Below, piece after piece: positions 60,200-64,000 of a stretch of DNA of 64,000 bases. Numbering within the stretch: position 1 is the stretch's first letter; each line of letters opens with the position of its first letter. The stretch spans positions 2,356,001-2,420,000 of the forward strand of contig OZ252110.1 in NCBI GenBank assembly GCA_965248545.1, read 5' to 3'. Source of the DNA: Alteromonas_E sp965248545. Its GTDB lineage: Bacteria > Pseudomonadota > Gammaproteobacteria > Enterobacterales > Alteromonadaceae. The position numbers were made by a program, and so were the translations under genes. The notes under the pieces are model-generated. The model had not been told where the DNA came from, did no database searches, and saw only the letters and a program-made list of their open reading frames with translations.

Positions 60200-61876
60200 T
60201 TAGTATTGTTCTTTCATTAGATAGCTTTGCAACATATTCCACGTAATGACGCCCAGTAGTTGCTCATGTGTATCTTGATAGATGTACACAGCACCACTGC
60301 GGGTTGATTGCAAGCAGTCGAATACTTCCGATAGCGTCGCTTGTGATGACAATCCTTCCATGCTGACATAGTGGAGGGGGCTGGCGTCATGTTCGAGCGA
60401 AACATTGTATTCCACTAGCATGTATTGTACATCAATTTCGAATGCTGATCGCTGCACTACAGGATGGGTTGGGGCACTGTCGAGAAACGCTAAAATGGCT
60501 TTATCGGGCGCGTCATAAAACAACTTATACTCTGTATCCATGACCGCCAGGACGCCGGTTTTTTGCAGCGTTTCACGCACAGAAGACGTGGCATAGGGCA
60601 GTTTTTGATAGTCCAGTTGTTGGATAAATATCGAGCGGTTTTTCAGAAATTGGGTGGACGTCACATATGCCGGCACAATTACCAGCATTGCGGGTAATAT
60701 TATTTGTGGGCTGTAAGACAGTTCCATTACCGCCGACAATGCGGCTAGTGGTGCGTGCAATACTGCTGTCAACATGCCGGCAACGCCGAGTAACGCGAAG
60801 CTGCTGGTCAATGATTGGGTGTCCATGAAGGAATTGAGCGGCACCAATAGTAAAGCACCCGCTAGCATGCCCATCACCATGACCGGTCCCATTATCCCGC
60901 CCGGTACACCCAATCCAATTGCTGTTATGGTCAGAATAAACTTAACGATCAGCACCATGCTGAGAATCACAAGGCCAGGTTCGCGTTCGAATAAGTGTTC
61001 TACGGTTTCAAAATTTGCCCCCATTGCATCAGGTACAATGGCACCCGCGCAGGCGGTAATTGTGGCGGCTAGTACCAAGCGCCAGTGCATTTTAACGGGA
61101 CGAAAGAAGCGCATTACGGCCATTAGATTTCGGTTAAACAGGGATGCTAGTCCCCCCAAAAGAATGCCGAACAGAACTAAATAGGCATATAACCATGGCT
61201 CGAAGTTGGCGAACGATAGAAACGCGAGCTCATTAAACTCACCGAATACCGCTCGAGTTAGCATGGAACCGCAAGCCGCTGCCAGCATTACAGGGACAAA
61301 AATGTGGATCTTGTACTCCCGTAATACGACTTCCATCACGAAAATAACGGCGGCAAACGGCGTGTTAAAAGATGCCGATATACCGGCTGCAATCCCACAA
61401 CCCGCGAGAATACGAATACTGTTATAAGGAAGTTTTAACCATTGACCAATAAAGCTACTACCTGCTGCGCCCAGGTGTACCGATGGCCCTTCTCTACCCA
61501 CCGAGAAGCCGCCGGCTAGTGCCATCATACCACCCAAAAATTGGTTGATTGTGGTACGAAATGGAATATGACCGAAGTGGTATTTTACGCGGTGGATCAC
61601 GAAGGGTATACCGAGGCGATAGTGCCTGAAGCCGGTTAAGTAGGCGACTATGAGGATTCCTGTGACTGCAAGTAGTGGCATCGCAATCCGCACCCAATGG
61701 CTGGCATCTCGATAGTTTCCTAACTCGGTTAATGCTTGCAATTGCAGCCATTCATAGCACAATCGGAATACAATAATGACAGACGCGGCACTAACCCCGG
61801 CAACAATACCAAGCACACACAGTTGCACACTGGTGCGTGGGTGGGCGAGTTCGTACCGAAGTCCTTGCAGGGTCAT
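60200..61876 (-). CDS. ClC-family chloride channel/antiporter with CBS domains
   Basis: 558-aa membrane protein. The ClC core has many helices (about 20-430). The gating or proton Glu is retained in GGFSVGREGPSVHLGAAGS. The anion-site loops differ from the consensus: GSGIP reads RLGIP (in GFRHYRLGIPFVI), and GxFxP reads GIMGP (GVPGGIMGPVMVMG). The C-terminal 120 residues form a CBS pair (PLHYVSMEGLSSQATLSEVFDCL and VYIYQDTHEQLLGVITW), a likely nucleotide-sensing module. Retained Glu suggests a Cl-/H+ exchanger or a proton-coupled anion carrier. First gene of the clc-hemJ-small ORF operon. Confidence 0.9.
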   Translation of the reverse strand: MTLQGLRYELAHPRTSVQLCVLGIVAGVSAASVIIVFRLCYEWLQLQALTELGNYRDASHWVRIAMPLLAVTGILIVAYLTGFRHYRLGIPFVIHRVKYHFGHIPFRTTINQFLGGMMALAGGFSVGREGPSVHLGAAGSSFIGQWLKLPYNSIRILAGCGIAAGISASFNTPFAAVIFVMEVVLREYKIHIFVPVMLAAACGSMLTRAVFGEFNELAFLSFANFEPWLYAYLVLFGILLGGLASLFNRNLMAVMRFFRPVKMHWRLVLAATITACAGAIVPDAMGANFETVEHLFEREPGLVILSMVLIVKFILTITAIGLGVPGGIMGPVMVMGMLAGALLLVPLNSFMDTQSLTSSFALLGVAGMLTAVLHAPLAALSAVMELSYSPQIILPAMLVIVPAYVTSTQFLKNRSIFIQQLDYQKLPYATSSVRETLQKTGVLAVMDTEYKLFYDAPDKAILAFLDSAPTHPVVQRSAFEIDVQYMLVEYNVSLEHDASPLHYVSMEGLSSQATLSEVFDCLQSTRSGAVYIYQDTHEQLLGVITWNMLQSYLMKEQY

Positions 61877-61967
61877 AGTTAGTCAGCGCGTCGAAACCTT
61901 CTCACAGGATACCACAAGTGCTTGTATTGCAAAGCTTTCAGTGCTCAATGTTAGTTAGGGCTAAAAA

Positions 61968-62690
61968 ATGAATCTCAATCAATTGCGCGAGCAGTTAAGT
62001 CGCACGCGCTATACCGTGTTGATTGCCCTAGTGATGCTAGTGATGATCTATATCGGTTACCAGTTGGCGCAGCTCAACTTCGACTATCTTCAGCGTCAAC
62101 TCGATATGATGCAAACCACTACGGATAATTTGGCAGCGGAGAATCAGCAGTTGATTACCCAAGCCAATGAGCTGAGAGCGCGCGTAGAAATTGCCGAATT
62201 CGCCAATGAAGCATTGGATGAGCGGATCAAGCAGGGGTTAGAGCGGGAGCGGACGCTAACCGAGCAAGTCACGTTTTATCAGAAGGTTGTCGCGCCCGAG
62301 TTGTCTGAAGATGGTTTCAGCATCGACGGCGTCCAAGTGGCTAAAACGGCCAGTGAAAACTACTTCCAATTGTCGATGGTGTTGATCCAACAAACACGCG
62401 TGAAGTCGACGATCAACGGGGTTTTAAATATTCAAATTCACGGTAGCCAAAACGATAGGCCAACTCAGCTTAGTCTTGCTGACATCGCGATGATAGAAGA
62501 TGACGAACTGCGCTATAGCTTCAAGTATTTCCAAACGAAAGAGCTACTCTTTGCTCTCCCAGAAGGGTTCATTCCTGAGCGACTCGTGATCAATACTGAT
62601 ATCCGTCAGTATCGCCGGAGTCGAGGTAGTTATTCACGGACGTTGGAGTGGGCTGAAATTCAAAGTTGGGACGAGTCTGAAAGATCGTAG
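61968..62690 (+). CDS. DUF6776-like membrane coiled-coil protein
   Basis: 240-aa protein with one N-terminal transmembrane helix (about 17-36), a periplasmic coiled coil (about 38-105, rich in Gln/Glu/Leu) and a C-terminal beta-rich domain (FSIDGVQVAKTASENYFQLSMVLIQQTR in part, ALPEGFIPERLVI). The layout resembles the uncharacterised DUF6776 proteins common in gammaproteobacteria; I cannot confirm it by search. It stands alone, 128 bases before the second DUF3450 gene. Confidence 0.7.
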   Translation: MNLNQLREQLSRTRYTVLIALVMLVMIYIGYQLAQLNFDYLQRQLDMMQTTTDNLAAENQQLITQANELRARVEIAEFANEALDERIKQGLERERTLTEQVTFYQKVVAPELSEDGFSIDGVQVAKTASENYFQLSMVLIQQTRVKSTINGVLNIQIHGSQNDRPTQLSLADIAMIEDDELRYSFKYFQTKELLFALPEGFIPERLVINTDIRQYRRSRGSYSRTLEWAEIQSWDESERS

Positions 62691-62817
62691 CCTGGCCCTA
62701 TCGACCCCCTTCATTTCTTGCAAAACATGATCTAAAACAAACTTCTGTTCTGTCTGACTATGACCTGTTGTTTTCTTTTATTAACGTAAAAATAACAAAA
62801 AACAACAAGGTGAAGAC

Positions 62818-63585
62818 ATGCGATTAATTCAAGTGACGTCTTTGTTCTTGGCACTGAGTTTAAGTGTCGCTCAAGCGCAGGACAAAACGCAGCAGCTGGT
62901 GGAAAAAGGTCTTGATAGACTAGCTGATAATCAAGCGGCTCAGCAATCTGTTGACGGCCAGCTAGAGCAAATTGAGGCAATGGAGAAAGCCTATCAGGAT
63001 GAGCTACGTCTGTTGGATGGCTTGAATATGTACAACGCTATGTTGCAACGCCAATTAGACGATCAGCAAATGCAGATCAGCAAGTTCAATACATCAATCA
63101 ATAACGCGACTCAGATTGAACGGCAAATCATGCCCTTACTGGTGCGTATGGTGGACGCGCTAGACACGTTTGTCGCAGTTGATATGCCGTTTTTGATGGA
63201 GGAGCGTACCCAACGCGTGATGGCTCTGCGCGAGCTTTTACACAAAGCTGAGTACACCACGTCGGAGAAGACGCGCCGCGTATTCGAAGCCTATCAAATC
63301 GAGAATGAATACGGCTATACCATAGAGTCCTACAAAGGGCGTGTGTCTCTTGATGGCAATCAATTTGCGGTCGATTTTTTGCGTATTGGGCGAGTGGGCT
63401 TGATGTTTCGCGATCTCGCGGGTGAGCGCGTGGGCTTTTGGGACAACACCAACAAGCAGTGGCAAGCGCTGACTGAAAGTCAGTACAAACGCCATATTCT
63501 AAAAGGTTTAAAAATCGCACGAGAAGAGATTTCTCCTGAGCTGATCACGTTACCTTTGCTTGCAGACATTGAGGTGCGCCAATGA
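62818..63585 (+). CDS. DUF3450 periplasmic coiled-coil protein (second copy)
   Basis: 255-aa paralogue of the protein at 28508. It has a signal peptide (about 1-20, ending AQAQ), a coiled coil, and shared blocks: YNAMLQRQLDDQQMQI, IERQIMPLLVRMVDALDTFVAVDMPFLMEERTQR in part, and VDFLRIGRVGLMF. An AAGGTGAAG ribosome binding site precedes the ATG. I see no Pho box in front of this copy. Its stop overlaps the next start by ATGA, a tighter coupling than in the first copy. Confidence 0.88.
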   Translation: MRLIQVTSLFLALSLSVAQAQDKTQQLVEKGLDRLADNQAAQQSVDGQLEQIEAMEKAYQDELRLLDGLNMYNAMLQRQLDDQQMQISKFNTSINNATQIERQIMPLLVRMVDALDTFVAVDMPFLMEERTQRVMALRELLHKAEYTTSEKTRRVFEAYQIENEYGYTIESYKGRVSLDGNQFAVDFLRIGRVGLMFRDLAGERVGFWDNTNKQWQALTESQYKRHILKGLKIAREEISPELITLPLLADIEVRQ

Positions 63586-64000
63586 ATCCTTTGATCAAAA
63601 ACATAGTTATTGTCTCGGGTGTTGCTTTTGCAGCTGCGTTTGGCGCGCATGCTCAATCTAATCAAGCCGTGTCGGTTGATGAGCTGCTTGAAAAAGTCAA
63701 ACAAGGACATCGCGCTGACCAACAGATTAATCAGCAACGCCTGCAAACGTTCAGTCAAAACAAGGAGCAGCAAGCGCAACTATTAGAAGACATACGTCAG
63801 CAGCGACGTGACGCTGAAGCACTCAGCTCTCAACGCGAACAAGCTTTTGAAGACAACGAGCAACAGCTGACCTTGTTGCAAGAACGTTTGACCGAACGTT
63901 TGGGCTCATTGAAAGAATTATTTGGTGTTTTGCAATTGGTGGCAAACGATGCGCAGGGCCAATTCGACAATTCACTCGTTCAAATCCACTATCCGGAACG
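63582..64000 (+). CDS. TtpC-like protein, second copy, 3' partial
   Basis: The frame runs off the window after about 139 codons. The visible part has a signal peptide (MNPLIKNIVIVSGVAF to AHAQ) and a Gln/Glu-rich coiled coil. The block LTERLGSLKELFGVLQ matches the first TtpC copy (LDNRLGSLKELFGALQ). The MotA/TolQ/ExbB domain would lie beyond the edge, and probably exbB, exbD and tonB after it. It overlaps the DUF3450 stop by four bases. Confidence 0.85.
   Translation, partial: MNPLIKNIVIVSGVAFAAAFGAHAQSNQAVSVDELLEKVKQGHRADQQINQQRLQTFSQNKEQQAQLLEDIRQQRRDAEALSSQREQAFEDNEQQLTLLQERLTERLGSLKELFGVLQLVANDAQGQFDNSLVQIHYPE

Noticed and set aside
62691..62817. Possible Pho box before the second DUF3450 gene (CTGTCTG region)
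   Set aside because: Only one partial half site and no second one at the 11-base distance.
1..64000. tRNA, rRNA, prophage, IS element or CRISPR array
   Set aside because: Read-through of intergenic regions showed no cloverleaf with TTCGA arm, no transposase or integrase, and no regularly spaced short repeats.

Overview
The window is a chromosomal segment of a Gram-negative gammaproteobacterium, probably marine and heterotrophic. The evidence is the rpsU/yqeY/dnaG/rpoD block divergent from tsaD, an AcnB-type aconitase, RdgC, a PhoB very close to the enterobacterial protein, a TonB2-type energiser (TtpC-ExbB-ExbD-TonB-TPR), and many exported or lipoprotein hydrolases. Base composition looks balanced. 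The order or genus cannot be fixed from sequence alone. I saw no tRNA, rRNA, insertion sequence, prophage or CRISPR array.

Layout. 1-2.5 kb: the end of a HAD phosphatase gene and a 7TM-DISM diguanylate cyclase. 2.5-11.3 kb: housekeeping genes, namely rpoD, dnaG, yqeY and rpsU on the minus strand, tsaD on the plus strand, plsY on the minus strand, then folB-folK-uppP and a HIT protein. 11.5-17.3 kb: an S15/CocE-type esterase lipoprotein, an HDOD protein, rdgC and a membrane histidine kinase. 17.4-33.6 kb: the most interesting region. It holds phoB-phoR-pstS-like, a 926-aa internally duplicated lipoprotein, a TonB-dependent receptor, a minus-strand PhyH/sulfotransferase pair, and DUF3450-ttpC-exbB-exbD-tonB-TPR. 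I read PhoB-box-like sites in front of phoB, the lipoprotein and the DUF3450 gene. Each has two 7-mers separated by 4 A/T bases and a -10-like hexamer 10 bp downstream. I therefore propose that the region encodes a phosphate-starvation-controlled outer-membrane uptake system that carries its own TonB energiser.

33.6-39 kb: three exported hydrolases in a row (lipoprotein oligopeptidase B-like S9A, serine beta-lactamase-like hydrolase, DUF885 lipoprotein). 39-48 kb: a YbhB-like PEBP protein, a PEP-CTERM-like surface protein divergent from a CadC-like membrane regulator, an S9 peptidase, an acyl-CoA ligase, small membrane proteins and a PQQ-type sugar dehydrogenase-like protein. 48-54 kb: acnB and a DUF192-lysC-response regulator-patB operon. 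54-62.7 kb: a methyltransferase, a soluble GAF hybrid kinase, a Sel1 protein, an Nramp-like transporter with altered metal-site motifs, a UPF0149-like protein, a clc-hemJ-small ORF operon and a coiled-coil membrane protein. 62.8-64 kb: a second DUF3450-ttpC pair that runs off the end.

Several gene starts were moved from the longest reading frame to a better-supported codon (rpoD, uppP, phoB, the TonB receptor, the first DUF3450 gene, the TPR gene, the sugar dehydrogenase, acnB, the methyltransferase and the Sel1 protein). The reason is given in each entry.
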